A stretch of DNA of 64,000 bases, taken from the NCBI RefSeq assembly GCF_900156075.1, contig NZ_FTMM01000012.1, positions 31,645 to 95,644 of the forward strand. The letters are read 5' to 3'. Source of the stretch: Chryseobacterium sp. RU37D. Lineage in GTDB: Bacteria; Bacteroidota; Bacteroidia; Flavobacteriales; Weeksellaceae. The translations under genes were made by a program, and so were the position numbers. The stretch's first letter is position 1; each line of letters starts with the position of its first letter. The notes beneath the pieces are model-generated. The model was given only the letters and a program-made list of their open reading frames with translations, was not told the origin of the DNA and ran no database searches. Below are positions 43,302 through 51,436 of the stretch, one piece after another.

Positions 43302-44381
43302 TTAAGGCTGTTTATTTTTCAGCTTCAAAAATTGTTTTTCGAAAAGATGATAAGAAAGTATTGATAACAAGACAGTTCCAATGAATGATAATGTGGTGAT
43401 CATTATCCAATTCATATTCGTTTTATTTCCGATTTTAACGAATAAACTTATGAAAATGGTATGAAAAAGATACAAACCATAAGTATATTTCCCTAATCTG
43501 GCTAAAATACTGGCATCAGGAATTTTAAAAACATTTTTCTTTCCAAGGGTAAATAAAATCAATCCTGAAAATAACACGCTAAAAAGGAATGAACTTACTT
43601 TAAGATCTGGAATCACATCCGTATTAGCAACAATTAAAATAAAACCAATGATAGAAATAGCATATATATTTTTATAAAAAGCCGGAATTTCGCCCAGTTT
43701 TTCAATAATATTTTTTTTAAACACAAATATATAAGCCGGGATCGCCCCAAATGCAAAATAATGGATATTCGTGAAAATATCAAGAGTATTCAGATTATAT
43801 CTTTCATACACAGCCTGCATAATGAAAGAGAAAATAATACACCCGATAAGCAGTTTCGAAATATTTTTTAAAGAAATGAAATAAAAAGCCAGTCCCCAGA
43901 AAATATAAAAATGTTCTTCCACGCAAAGCGACCAAATTACCGTTAAAGGCGCAACATTCGGAAGCAGCTTTGTAAACATGGCCATATAATTTTCAAGAAA
44001 TGTTAAAGTAAAAAACCAATTCGGCAGATATCCTTCGTTGGAATAAGAAATATTAAAAAAACTAAGAATATAAGGCGTACACATGGCAAAAATGACCATT
44101 GCATAATACAAAGGCCAAATTCTTAATACCCTCCTCTTAAAAAACTTTTTTAACGGAACTTTCCCTTGGTTATTTATTTTTTCAAGGATGAGTATATAAG
44201 TAATCAAAAAACCACTTAACACAAAGAAAAAAGAAACACCAATCCCCCCTTCATGAGAGAAATAGTATAGAATGCTATCTTCAGGAACGGGGGAATGGCG
44301 CAAAAAAACCAATAAAAAAGACAGGAACCTCAACGAATCAAACGTGTGAAAGTGTACCCTGTCTATTTTTGTAAAATTCAT
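43302..44381 (-). CDS. acyltransferase 3 family membrane protein (OafA/YrhL-like)
   Basis: 359 residues, ten to eleven helices, with the family opening HTFDSLRFLSFLLVFLRHS (the R/H pair near residues 18-29 that binds acyl donors) and FFFVLSGFLITYILILEKI, then KKFFKRRVLRIWPLYY. Transfers acyl groups, commonly O-acetyl, to extracytoplasmic sugars or lipids. No polysaccharide locus surrounds it. It starts 13 bp after the end of the dipeptidyl peptidase gene and may be read from its transcript. Confidence 0.88.
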   Translation of the reverse strand: MNFTKIDRVHFHTFDSLRFLSFLLVFLRHSPVPEDSILYYFSHEGGIGVSFFFVLSGFLITYILILEKINNQGKVPLKKFFKRRVLRIWPLYYAMVIFAMCTPYILSFFNISYSNEGYLPNWFFTLTFLENYMAMFTKLLPNVAPLTVIWSLCVEEHFYIFWGLAFYFISLKNISKLLIGCIIFSFIMQAVYERYNLNTLDIFTNIHYFAFGAIPAYIFVFKKNIIEKLGEIPAFYKNIYAISIIGFILIVANTDVIPDLKVSSFLFSVLFSGLILFTLGKKNVFKIPDASILARLGKYTYGLYLFHTIFISLFVKIGNKTNMNWIMITTLSFIGTVLLSILSYHLFEKQFLKLKNKQP

Positions 44382-44394
44382 TATATATTAAAGA

Positions 44395-46536
44395 TTATTT
44401 CTTCAAATATAAGTCAAAATAATCTGTTATTTTCTGCATCAGATGTACTCTGTCTTTTCCGATGACATTATGCGGATGCCCGGGATAAACAAAATAATCC
44501 AGCTGTACACCATTATCCACTGCAGACTTAATAAATTTCACCGAATGCTGCCAAACCACCACATCGTCCTGTGCCCCGTGAATCATCAGTAACTTCCCTT
44601 TCAGGTTCTGAACTTTATCCAGAAGATTTGCAGCGGCATAGCCTTTAGGATTTTCCTGAGGAGTATCCATATATCTTTCGCCGTACATGACTTCATACAT
44701 ACTCCAATCGATTACAGGACCTCCTGCAACTCCTACTTTGAAAATATCCGGCTTACGAAGCATAAAGCTTGTTGTCATAAATCCGCCGAAGCTCCAGCCG
44801 TGAATTCCCATTCTTTCAGCATCTACGTAAGGAAGAGATTTCAGGTACTCTACCCCTTTCATCTGGTCGTTCATTTCAATAGTCCCCAGATTTCTGAAAA
44901 CTGCCTGCTCAAACTTCAAGCCGCGATTAGCAGAGCCTCTTCCATCCATTGTGAAAATAATGTATCCGTTCTGAGCCATATATTCATACCAAAGATTCCC
45001 GGAAGCCGGAAAAGTATTGGTGATCAGCTGCAAGTGCGGACCATTATACAGATAAACTATTGTAGGATATTTTTTATTCGGATCAAAATTGGTCGGAAGA
45101 ATGATTTTCCCGTATAAAGGAGTTCCGTCGTCTGCTTTTAACTCTACATTTTTAATTTCAGGGCGCTGATAATTTTTTAATGTATTTTCAGCAGTTAAAA
45201 TAGTATTTGATTTTAGGGTATTTGTATTAATAATGTTCGCCACTCTTGGGATGGAGGCACTAGTATACATATCATACAGATAATTTCCGTCGCTGCTTAA
45301 AACCCCATTGTGAACACCTTCTGCATTATCCAGGCGCTGCATTTTAAAGCTTGTCCAATTAATTTTATATAAATGTTTCTCCAAAGGAGTTTCTTTTGTA
45401 GACGTGAAGTAAATTTCTTTTTTCTTTTCATTAAAACCCAGAATGTCAGTTACCAGCCAGTCCCCTTTTGTGATTTGTGCTACCAGGCCTTTTTCTAAAC
45501 TATAATGGAACAAGTGATTGTAGCCCGTTCTCTGGCTCTGCCAGATAAAGTCTGTATTGGAATTCGGGAAGAATGTCAGCGGATGCTGCGGTTCCACGTA
45601 TTTATCACTTGTTTCTTCGAACAACGTTTTCACCAAATCTCCGGTTACCGCATCATACTGGTTCATTTTCATGTGGTTTTGCCCCCTGTTCAAAACACCC
45701 ACGAAAATGTATTTTGAATCCGGGCTCCACGTCACAGCCGTTAGATATTGATCTTTTTCCCCATCAATTTTTAAGAAAGTGGTAGTTTGTTCTTTGATAT
45801 TGAAAATGCCCAATGTTACCTGATGCGAAGTTTGCCCAGCCATAGGATATTTTATATTGTGATTTTCTGCCGGTGTTACCGACCAGTCGATGATCGGGTA
45901 ATCTGCCACCATAGTTTGGTCCATTCTATAAAACGCCACATTTTCTGAATTTGGAGATGGGAAAATTCCCGTATCAATTCCAAATTCATTTCTGTGTACA
46001 TTGGAAGCTCCATTCAGGATATTTTCGTCAGAATCATTCGTTACGGTGATTATTTTTCCGTTTTTGCTGACGAACAAATTATTTTTCACTGTAAAAGCAA
46101 AAATTTGATTATTTGCAAAAACTTTCAGATTAGATGCTTCTTTATCTATTGTAACGGAATTTTTCATCTTCCAGTCACTTCCCGATTTTTCAACCCATAC
46201 CATTTTGTCATTTGCGTTGAAATATCCGTGGGAATTGCTTGTGAATTTTATCTGTGGTACAGCTTTCAATGCGTTATCCGTCAGGTTTTTATTCAGCTGG
46301 GTAAGTGACACCAGCGTATCCTGCTTATTGGTTTTCAGATCAGTGATCAAATAACCGCCTTTTACGGCTTGGATGTATGATTTCCCATCATTAGACCATG
46401 AAAATTGTGAGATGCTTTTAATCGCAAGATTAGTTCTCAGGCCGTTAACCGCTTCCGCCATCGTGAATTTTTGAGTCTGGGCAAATGCCGAACCGCCCAA
46501 AACCATCATCAATAAAGAAAATCTATATAATTTCAT
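44395..46536 (-). CDS. exported dipeptidyl peptidase IV (S9B)
   Basis: 713 residues with a signal peptide (MKLYRFSLLMMVLGGSAFAQ). Eight-bladed propeller (about 40-450) then alpha/beta-hydrolase domain. Catalytic triad: Ser582 in GWSFGG, Asp657 in HGAQDD, His689 in GHPHN. The double-Glu-containing propeller loop around residue 200 is the amino-terminus binding element of DPP IV. Cleaves X-Pro/X-Ala dipeptides; consistent with the peptide-scavenging style of flavobacteria, with the M3 peptidase encoded nearby. Confidence 0.93.
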   Translation of the reverse strand: MKLYRFSLLMMVLGGSAFAQTQKFTMAEAVNGLRTNLAIKSISQFSWSNDGKSYIQAVKGGYLITDLKTNKQDTLVSLTQLNKNLTDNALKAVPQIKFTSNSHGYFNANDKMVWVEKSGSDWKMKNSVTIDKEASNLKVFANNQIFAFTVKNNLFVSKNGKIITVTNDSDENILNGASNVHRNEFGIDTGIFPSPNSENVAFYRMDQTMVADYPIIDWSVTPAENHNIKYPMAGQTSHQVTLGIFNIKEQTTTFLKIDGEKDQYLTAVTWSPDSKYIFVGVLNRGQNHMKMNQYDAVTGDLVKTLFEETSDKYVEPQHPLTFFPNSNTDFIWQSQRTGYNHLFHYSLEKGLVAQITKGDWLVTDILGFNEKKKEIYFTSTKETPLEKHLYKINWTSFKMQRLDNAEGVHNGVLSSDGNYLYDMYTSASIPRVANIINTNTLKSNTILTAENTLKNYQRPEIKNVELKADDGTPLYGKIILPTNFDPNKKYPTIVYLYNGPHLQLITNTFPASGNLWYEYMAQNGYIIFTMDGRGSANRGLKFEQAVFRNLGTIEMNDQMKGVEYLKSLPYVDAERMGIHGWSFGGFMTTSFMLRKPDIFKVGVAGGPVIDWSMYEVMYGERYMDTPQENPKGYAAANLLDKVQNLKGKLLMIHGAQDDVVVWQHSVKFIKSAVDNGVQLDYFVYPGHPHNVIGKDRVHLMQKITDYFDLYLKK

Positions 46537-46555
46537 TGTATAAAATTGAATCCAT

Positions 46556-46563
46556 CAAAAATA
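46556..46563 (-). promoter_or_regulatory. -7 box of the DPP IV gene
   Basis: TATTTTTG on the minus strand, 19 nt before the ATG. Confidence 0.45.
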
Positions 46564-46662
46564 AGAAATAAAAATCATTCGTTAAGAAATGTTAAAATAA
46601 AAGACTGATAAATTAAGAGTGTGGTATTGATGGGAAATATTTCTTAACTTAATATGGGTTTT

Positions 46663-46699
46663 TTATTGATGGTTGTTAGTTAATGGCTGATGGTTTTTA
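46663..46699. repeat. simple-word repeat, TTGATGGTTGTTAG type
   Basis: Words GATGGTTGTTAGTTAATGG and GCTGATGGTTTT in loose tandem. Confidence 0.4.
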
Positions 46700-46720
46700 C
46701 TATTGATTTTATGATTAATT

Positions 46721-46780
46721 GTCATTCTGAATATAGACTGAAGGTCTACGAACGCAGCTCAGAAGCGGAGTGAAGAATCT
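46721..46780. repeat. GTCATTCTGA...GAAGAATCT element
   Basis: Outer words GTCATTCTGA and GTGAAGAATCT match the right half of the element at 31458-31486; the middle (AGACTGAAGGTCTACGAACG) is different. Probably a member of the same family with an altered core. Confidence 0.5.
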
Positions 46781-46873
46781 ATTTTAACGCAATTTTCGCT
46801 AAGATTTTATTTTAAAATTATACTGAATATTCTTAGTTCGCAAGGGCGTTCCACTTAGCAAATGAGCAGTACG

Positions 46874-46951
46874 TTTGTCATCCTGAAGGATCTAAGCAAA
46901 GTTTAAAACAATATGTAAAGATTCTAATTAGATTCCTATGGAAAGGCAAAA
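46874..46951. repeat. 78-bp element, decayed copy 2 of the GTTTGTCATCC family
   Basis: Left arm GTTTGTCATCCTGAAGGATC matches 23392-23411 at most positions; right arm TTAGATTCCTATGGAAAGGC (46928-46947) matches TTAGATCCCTACGGGATGAC of the first copy at about 14 of 20. The arms no longer pair well with each other. Confidence 0.55.
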
Positions 46952-46989
46952 GTATGGAAATATAACTATTGAGATTGCTTCGTCACTCC

Positions 46990-47054
46990 CTAGCCCCGAT
47001 TGCAGTGGAAATCCTTTTAAAAAAAGATTGTAACGAAAAGCGGGATTAAGCTTC
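46990..47054. repeat. TAGCCC...AAGCTTC element, short copy
   Basis: Begins TAGCCCCGATTGCAGTGG and ends GCGGGATTAAGCTTC. The reverse complement of 63779-63897 begins TAGCCCGGATAGAAGCGG and ends GCCGGATGAAGCTC: the same two end words, with a different interior length. Confidence 0.6.
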
Positions 47055-47103
47055 AAATAAAAAGAAAATAAACAAAAACTAATTTCTTATCCTACGTCAA
47101 TGA

Positions 47104-47131
47104 TTTGTACCCTCCGACTGACTTAAATTCG
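47104..47131 (+). promoter_or_regulatory. possible yceI promoter
   Basis: TTTG (47104-47107), 16-nt spacer, TAAATTCG (47124-47131), one mismatch to the -7 box, 32 nt before the ATG. Confidence 0.4.
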
Positions 47132-47163
47132 CATTATAATTTAACAACAAAAATACTATTACA

Positions 47164-47676
47164 ATGGCTACAAAATGGAACCTAGACCCAGCACATAGTG
47201 AAATTACTTTCAAAGTAAAACACATGATGATTTCTAATATTAAAGGAAACTTCACCAACTTCAATGCAGAAATTGAAGCTGATGATGACAGCTTTGCTAA
47301 TGCTAAAACTACAGCAACAATTCAGACAGATTCTATCTCTACACACAATACAGACAGAGATAACCACTTAAAATCTGCCGAATTCTTTAATTCTGAAGCA
47401 AATCCTACAATCACTTTTGAATCTCAGGCCCTGAATGGTGAAGTAACAGGAAATCTTACCATCAACGGGATTACAAAACCTGTAAAACTGGATGTAGATT
47501 TTAACGGTATTAATGTAGACCCTTGGGGAAATACAAAAGCGGGTTTCTCTTTTGAAGGAAAAATCAACAGAAAAGATTTCGGGCTTAACTGGAATGCCGC
47601 TCTTGAAGCAGGTGGCGTAATGGTAAGCGAAGAAGTAAAGCTTGCCGGTGAACTACAGTTTGTAAAACAAGCTTAA
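47164..47676 (+). CDS. yceI: YceI family lipocalin-like protein
   Basis: 170 residues, start MATKWNLDPAHSEITFKVKHMMIS, the YceI hallmark, with INGITKPVKLDVDFNG and FEGKINRKDFGLNWN. YceI folds into an isoprenoid-binding barrel. There is no signal peptide, so this is a cytosolic member. The physiological ligand is unknown. Confidence 0.93.
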   Translation: MATKWNLDPAHSEITFKVKHMMISNIKGNFTNFNAEIEADDDSFANAKTTATIQTDSISTHNTDRDNHLKSAEFFNSEANPTITFESQALNGEVTGNLTINGITKPVKLDVDFNGINVDPWGNTKAGFSFEGKINRKDFGLNWNAALEAGGVMVSEEVKLAGELQFVKQA

Positions 47677-47694
47677 GAAGAGCCTAAGGAAAAA

Positions 47695-47742
47695 GTAAAA
47701 GAGCAAGGGAAAAAGATATAATGTCTTTGTTCTTTGCTTTTT
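47695..47742 (+). terminator. terminator of yceI
   Basis: AAAAGAGCAAGGG and TTCTTTGCTTTTTT can pair across a 20-nt loop; the T-run follows. Moderate quality. Confidence 0.5.
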
Positions 47743-47779
47743 TATCTATTCATCTAATATCTATTTTATCATCTAAAAT
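47741..47779. repeat. simple-word repeat, TCTATTCATCTAATATC type
   Basis: Words ATCTATT, ATCTAATATC and ATCTAAAATA directly before the ygiD ATG, like the repeat ahead of nuoI. Confidence 0.45.
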
Positions 47780-48607
47780 ATGAACCTCAACGATCTGCAA
47801 AATATCAGTGAAAATTTTGGGAATACCCGAAGAATGCCTGTTCTTTTTCTTGGGCATGGTTCGCCAATGAATGCCATTGAAGAAAATCAGTTTGTACAGG
47901 GCTTCCGAAAGGCTGCCAATGAAATTCCCAAACCGAATGCCATTTTGTGTATCTCAGCTCACTGGTTTACGAATGGGACGAAGGTAACCTCCATGAATAC
48001 GCCGAGAACGATTCATGATTTCGGAGGTTTTCCGCAGGCGTTGTTTGATGTACAGTATCCGGCTCCGGGAAATCCGGAATTGGCGAGAGAAACAGCAGAA
48101 TTATTGGCTCCGGTTCTAGTGGAAGAAGATCATAATTGGGGATTAGATCATGGTGCATGGTCTGTAATTAAACACATGTACCCAAATGCAGATATTCCCG
48201 TCATTCAAATGAGCATTGATTACACAAAACCTTCTCAATATCATTTTGATTTAGTTAAAAGATTAAACAAACTTAGAGAAAAAGGCATTTTAATTATCGG
48301 AAGCGGAAATATTGTTCATAATTTAAGATTGATCGACTGGCGAAATATCAACACCGTGGGAGCCGGCTGGGACTGGGCGATTGAAGCCCGGGAAAAAACG
48401 AACAACTGGCTTTTGGACGGAAATTTCCAGCCTATTATTGATTATCAGAAGCAGGGAACTTTTCTACAGTATGCAGTTCCTACACCTGATCATTATTTAC
48501 CATTGATCTATATATTGGGCTTAAAAGATAAATCTGAGAACCTTAGCTTGTTCAATGATGAATTACTTGCCGGTTCATTAAGCATGACGAGCGTAAAAAT
48601 CGGATAA
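47780..48607 (+). CDS. ygiD: YgiD-like extradiol dioxygenase (LigB family, 4,5-DOPA dioxygenase type)
   Basis: 275 residues, class III extradiol ring-cleavage fold. Predicted Zn/Fe ligands: His26 in FLGHGSPMNA, His61 in SAHWF, and a C-terminal HYLPLIY histidine; DHGAW with Asp123-His124 supplies the acid/base pair. The bacterial enzyme of this subfamily cleaves L-DOPA, but the in vivo substrate in flavobacteria is unknown. It is alone on the plus strand. Confidence 0.9.
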   Translation: MNLNDLQNISENFGNTRRMPVLFLGHGSPMNAIEENQFVQGFRKAANEIPKPNAILCISAHWFTNGTKVTSMNTPRTIHDFGGFPQALFDVQYPAPGNPELARETAELLAPVLVEEDHNWGLDHGAWSVIKHMYPNADIPVIQMSIDYTKPSQYHFDLVKRLNKLREKGILIIGSGNIVHNLRLIDWRNINTVGAGWDWAIEAREKTNNWLLDGNFQPIIDYQKQGTFLQYAVPTPDHYLPLIYILGLKDKSENLSLFNDELLAGSLSMTSVKIG

Positions 48608-48611
48608 AAAA

Positions 48612-48638
48612 GAATCGGAAGAAAAATTCCCCCGATTC
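48612..48638 (-). terminator. terminator of the broken cystatin-like gene
   Basis: Stem GAATCGG (48612-48618) with CCGATTC (48632-48638), A-run on the left, hence Ts on the minus strand. It may also end ygiD transcripts. Confidence 0.6.
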
Positions 48639-48658
48639 ATATAAGTAAAATGTTACTG

Positions 48659-48930
48659 TTAAAATCTGTGAATAGAAGTCACGTGCGGTCTTCCTTCAAT
48701 TGGTGCATAAATTTCTACAATTGCTTCCCAAACCATTTGTGAAGGCGGCATAGAAGCGATGCATCTGAAACGGTAGTTGGTTTCGTTTACCAATTGTGTA
48801 GATACTTCCTGTGAGGAGTGTATTTTACTCCTACAAACCCTTCCATTGCTTCGTTGAATATTTTTTGATCTTCCGAGGTAAGAACGTGATACTTTTTCCA
48901 GCCTCCTACTACTAATTCTTGCGTTGACAT
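48659..48930 (-). pseudogene. frameshifted cystatin/stefin-like gene
   Basis: Frame 1 starts at the ATG at 48930: MSTQELVVGGWKKYHVLTSE, then FNEAMEGFVGVKYTP, and runs into a stop at 48787. One base out of phase, frame 2 continues as VSTQLVNETNYRFRCIASMPP and ends EIYAPIEGRPHVTSIHRF at 48659. Joined at about 48806-48815 they make a single protein of about 90 residues with the stefin layout: an N-terminal VVGGW, a helix with FNEAMEGFVGVKY, then QLVNETNY in place of the cystatin QxVxG loop. The span is 272 nt, one short of 91 codons, so a single base is missing. No slippery heptamer is visible. A true mutation or a sequencing error are both possible. Confidence 0.75.
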
Positions 48931-49140
48931 GATTAATGTTTTGATTAGCTTTCTTATTCTTCTGGCCTTTCGGATTTCGCCCCGTTTTTAATGGTTTCTG
49001 GTCTCCATGATTTTTTAGTTTTTGATTATGATCACATGACAAAGCTACTGCAGGTAAGGGAAATCCGGCAGCATATATTTGCTAATTTTTCACTACGCGT
49101 AGAAATACCTAATTATATGATACAATCTCTTTTTAAACAA

Positions 49141-49178
49141 AAAAGTAATGCTATACATGAATAACATTACTTTTTTTA
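49141..49178. terminator. bidirectional terminator after the GNAT gene
   Basis: Perfect stem AAAAGTAATG (49141-49150) with CATTACTTTT (49165-49174), A- and T-runs outside. Confidence 0.85.
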
Positions 49179-49196
49179 GTTTAAATTAAATTAATT

Positions 49197-49643
49197 TTAT
49201 AATAATTTCTCGTAGCAGACACTTTTATCAACCCCTATATACTGCCCATAATTCGGAATTCTCTGAAACCCGCTTTTTTCATAAATTGAAAGCGCTTCGT
49301 TTTGTTGCAAAGAACTTTCCAGAACAGCTTTTTTATATCCCAGCTCTTTTGCCCATTTTTCGAGTTCTTTTACTATGGTTGTTGCCGAACCTCTTCCTCT
49401 GAAATCGGGATTAGTATACATTCTCTTAATTTCTACCGTATCATCCTCAAATTTCTTAAATGCGCCGCAGGCTGCCGGTCTTTCATCGATATAAATGACA
49501 ATACAGTTTTTGATCATATCAATTTTATTAAACTGATCATAAAATGCATGATCATCACCATTGCGAATCGCTAAATCTGCGTCTAAAAGTTTTACTAAAT
49601 CCTGAAAATCTTTGTTGGAAGAATCTGTTCTTTTAATTATCAT
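49197..49643 (-). CDS. GNAT family N-acetyltransferase
   Basis: 148 residues with the acetyl-CoA binding motif FRGRGSATTIVKELE (R/Q-x-x-G-x-G/A, residues near 84-98) and the flanking VEIKRMYTNPDF strand. Its C-terminal GFQRIPNYGQYIGVDKSVCYEKLL is frequent in GNATs annotated as acting on small molecules. Substrate unknown. Confidence 0.88.
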   Translation of the reverse strand: MIIKRTDSSNKDFQDLVKLLDADLAIRNGDDHAFYDQFNKIDMIKNCIVIYIDERPAACGAFKKFEDDTVEIKRMYTNPDFRGRGSATTIVKELEKWAKELGYKKAVLESSLQQNEALSIYEKSGFQRIPNYGQYIGVDKSVCYEKLL

Positions 49644-49666
49644 TTTGAATTGTTTTAACTACTAAA

Positions 49667-51154
49667 TTAATTAACTATAAATTTTCTTTCATTAATCAAT
49701 CCCGCGATAGCCAACATATCCTGCCCAATCAATCTGTCATCTTCAAGCTTAGCTACCTTTGAACGAAGAATGGAATAATTTTCTTCAATAATTTTTGAGC
49801 ATTTTGCAGGCCTTCTGAATTCCAGCCCCTGAGCGGCAAACATTAACTCCACCGCTAAAATATTCACCAGATTTCCAAGAACCTGATTGAATTTTCTTCC
49901 CGAAATACTTCCCATAGAAACATGATCTTCCTGCCCCAGACTCGTCGGAATTGAATCCGCCGACGCTGGGAAGCACAACGTTTTATTTTCTGTAACCAGC
50001 GCCGCAGAAGTATACTGAGGAATCATAAATCCTGAATTAAGCCCTGAACTTTCCGTTAATAATCTTGGCAGGCCATATTTCCCTTCCAATAATAAATAGC
50101 TTCTTCTGTCTGAAATATTTCCTAATTCAGCCACCGCCAACGTAGCATAATCCAAAGGCAGAGCCATTAATTGCCCATGGAAATTTCCACCCGAAATAGA
50201 TTCTTCTGCACTTAAAACGATTGGGTTATCTGTTACAGAATTCAGTTCCGTTTCTGCCATCATTTTCAGATGCTCGAAGGCATTTCTGCTCGCTCCGTGA
50301 ACCTGCGGAACACATCTCATCGAATACGGATCCTGGACTCTTTCACAATCTTCATGCGCTTTCATATTCTCTGATCCTTTCAGGAATTTCAACATTCTTG
50401 CCGCCACTTTTTTACTTCCTTCAAACGGCCTTATTTCGTGGAGTTCTTTTTTGAATGGGCTCTGAGACCCTCTGTAAGCCTCTAAACTCATTGCAGCGGT
50501 CATGTCAGCAAGATCTAATAAATACTCAAATTTTTCTAATCCTTTGATAGCATGAGCCAGGATAAATTGAGTTCCGTTAATTAATCCCAGGCCTTCTTTT
50601 GGGCCTAAAATCAAAGGCTCAAGATTTTTTTTCTCAAAAATTTCAGAAGTCTCAAAAATTTCGTTTCCTACCCAAACTTTGCCTAAACCCAAAAGCGGTA
50701 AGACTAAATGCGCTAAAGGAGCTAAATCTCCCGAAGCCCCCACAGAGCCTTGCTCTGGCACTACCGGGATAATATCTTTCTCCAGCATGAGGATCATTCT
50801 TTCAATCACTTCCAGGGAAACTCCTGAAAAGCCTTTCGACAAGGCATGAACCTTAGCAATCATCATGATTTTTGAAAGTTCTTTATCGATAGGTTTTCCG
50901 ACACCGACGGCGTGGGAGATAATTAAATTATATTGTAAAAGCGCTGTCTCGTCAGCAGAAATTTTTGTATCACAAAGAGGTCCGAACCCTGTATTGATAC
51001 CGTAAACACACTGATCCGATTCTACAATTTTCTGAACATTTTTCTGAGATTTTATAATCTGTTCTTTCGCCGCCTTGTTCAGCTTAGCTTTATTTGGAGT
51101 TTTACAGATCTCTAAAACATCATGGAAACCGAAAACATCTACACCGTATATCAT
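49667..51154 (-). CDS. hutH: histidine ammonia-lyase
   Basis: 495 residues, MIO-dependent aromatic amino acid lyase. The prosthetic group forms from Ala140-Ser141-Gly142 in GSVGASGDLAPLAH. The selectivity pair in the N-terminal loop is Ser80-His81 (LIISHAVG), the histidine-lyase pattern rather than the His-Leu of tyrosine or Phe-Leu of phenylalanine lyases. Other blocks (YGINTGFGPL, SISGGNFHGQ) are normal. No hutU, hutI or hutG is nearby, so the pathway, if present, is split. Confidence 0.92.
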   Translation of the reverse strand: MIYGVDVFGFHDVLEICKTPNKAKLNKAAKEQIIKSQKNVQKIVESDQCVYGINTGFGPLCDTKISADETALLQYNLIISHAVGVGKPIDKELSKIMMIAKVHALSKGFSGVSLEVIERMILMLEKDIIPVVPEQGSVGASGDLAPLAHLVLPLLGLGKVWVGNEIFETSEIFEKKNLEPLILGPKEGLGLINGTQFILAHAIKGLEKFEYLLDLADMTAAMSLEAYRGSQSPFKKELHEIRPFEGSKKVAARMLKFLKGSENMKAHEDCERVQDPYSMRCVPQVHGASRNAFEHLKMMAETELNSVTDNPIVLSAEESISGGNFHGQLMALPLDYATLAVAELGNISDRRSYLLLEGKYGLPRLLTESSGLNSGFMIPQYTSAALVTENKTLCFPASADSIPTSLGQEDHVSMGSISGRKFNQVLGNLVNILAVELMFAAQGLEFRRPAKCSKIIEENYSILRSKVAKLEDDRLIGQDMLAIAGLINERKFIVN

Positions 51155-51193
51155 TTTTAAAAATTTGTTCTAAAATTACACATTTAACAATAA

Positions 51194-51225
51194 TTGGAAA
51201 ACTAATTTTTTCAACCATATATTTT
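51194..51225 (+). promoter_or_regulatory. possible promoter upstream of the uvrC leader region
   Basis: TTG (51194-51196), 21-nt spacer, TATATTTT (51218-51225), one mismatch. It would transcribe the small open frame at 51304. Confidence 0.4.
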
Positions 51226-51303
51226 TCTTACAACAAGCAAATTAATTCACTTCTTCTGCCGTCGGAATAAAAAATTAACACCTTATGAAACTTTACTGTC
51301 AGA

Positions 51304-51363
51304 ATGAGATTATTTCAGCTTCCTAGTATACGAATACACTGCAATGGCAAACTGACAAGATAA
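51304..51363 (+). CDS. possible 19-codon leader peptide
   Basis: ATG to TAA encoding MRLFQLPSIRIHCNGKLTR. It lies in the otherwise empty 282-bp interval between hutH and uvrC, about 75 nt downstream of a plausible promoter and just ahead of a small hairpin (51386-51399) followed by seven Ts. Whether it is translated is unknown; the arrangement of promoter, short basic peptide with one cysteine, hairpin, T-run is that of a leader or attenuator. Evidence is positional only. Confidence 0.3.
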   Translation: MRLFQLPSIRIHCNGKLTR

Positions 51364-51405
51364 TTTTAACATAAATAATTAAAGCTGTAGAAATCTACGT
51401 CTTTT

Positions 51406-51432
51406 TTTGTGCCCTTAAATTCCTTAATTTTG
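51406..51432 (+). promoter_or_regulatory. uvrC promoter giving a near-leaderless mRNA
   Basis: TTTG (51406-51409), 15-nt spacer, TAATTTTG (51425-51432). The box ends four nt before the uvrC ATG. Confidence 0.5.
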
Positions 51433-51436
51433 TTAT

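Larger units (their letters stand above)
46537..47163. other. 627-bp gene-free interval with repeat elements
   Basis: No open frame with recognisable content. It holds four repeat-type segments listed separately (simple words at 46663-46699, GTCATTCTGA element at 46721-46780, decayed GTTTGTCATCC element at 46874-46951, TAGCCC element at 46990-47054) and the promoter regions of DPP IV and yceI at its ends. Confidence 0.7.

Noticed and set aside
48931..49042. N-terminal extension giving a 127-codon frame over the cystatin-like gene
   Set aside because: The extension is Lys/Asn/Arg-rich noise from the wrong frame; the true N-terminus is in the other frame starting at 48930.
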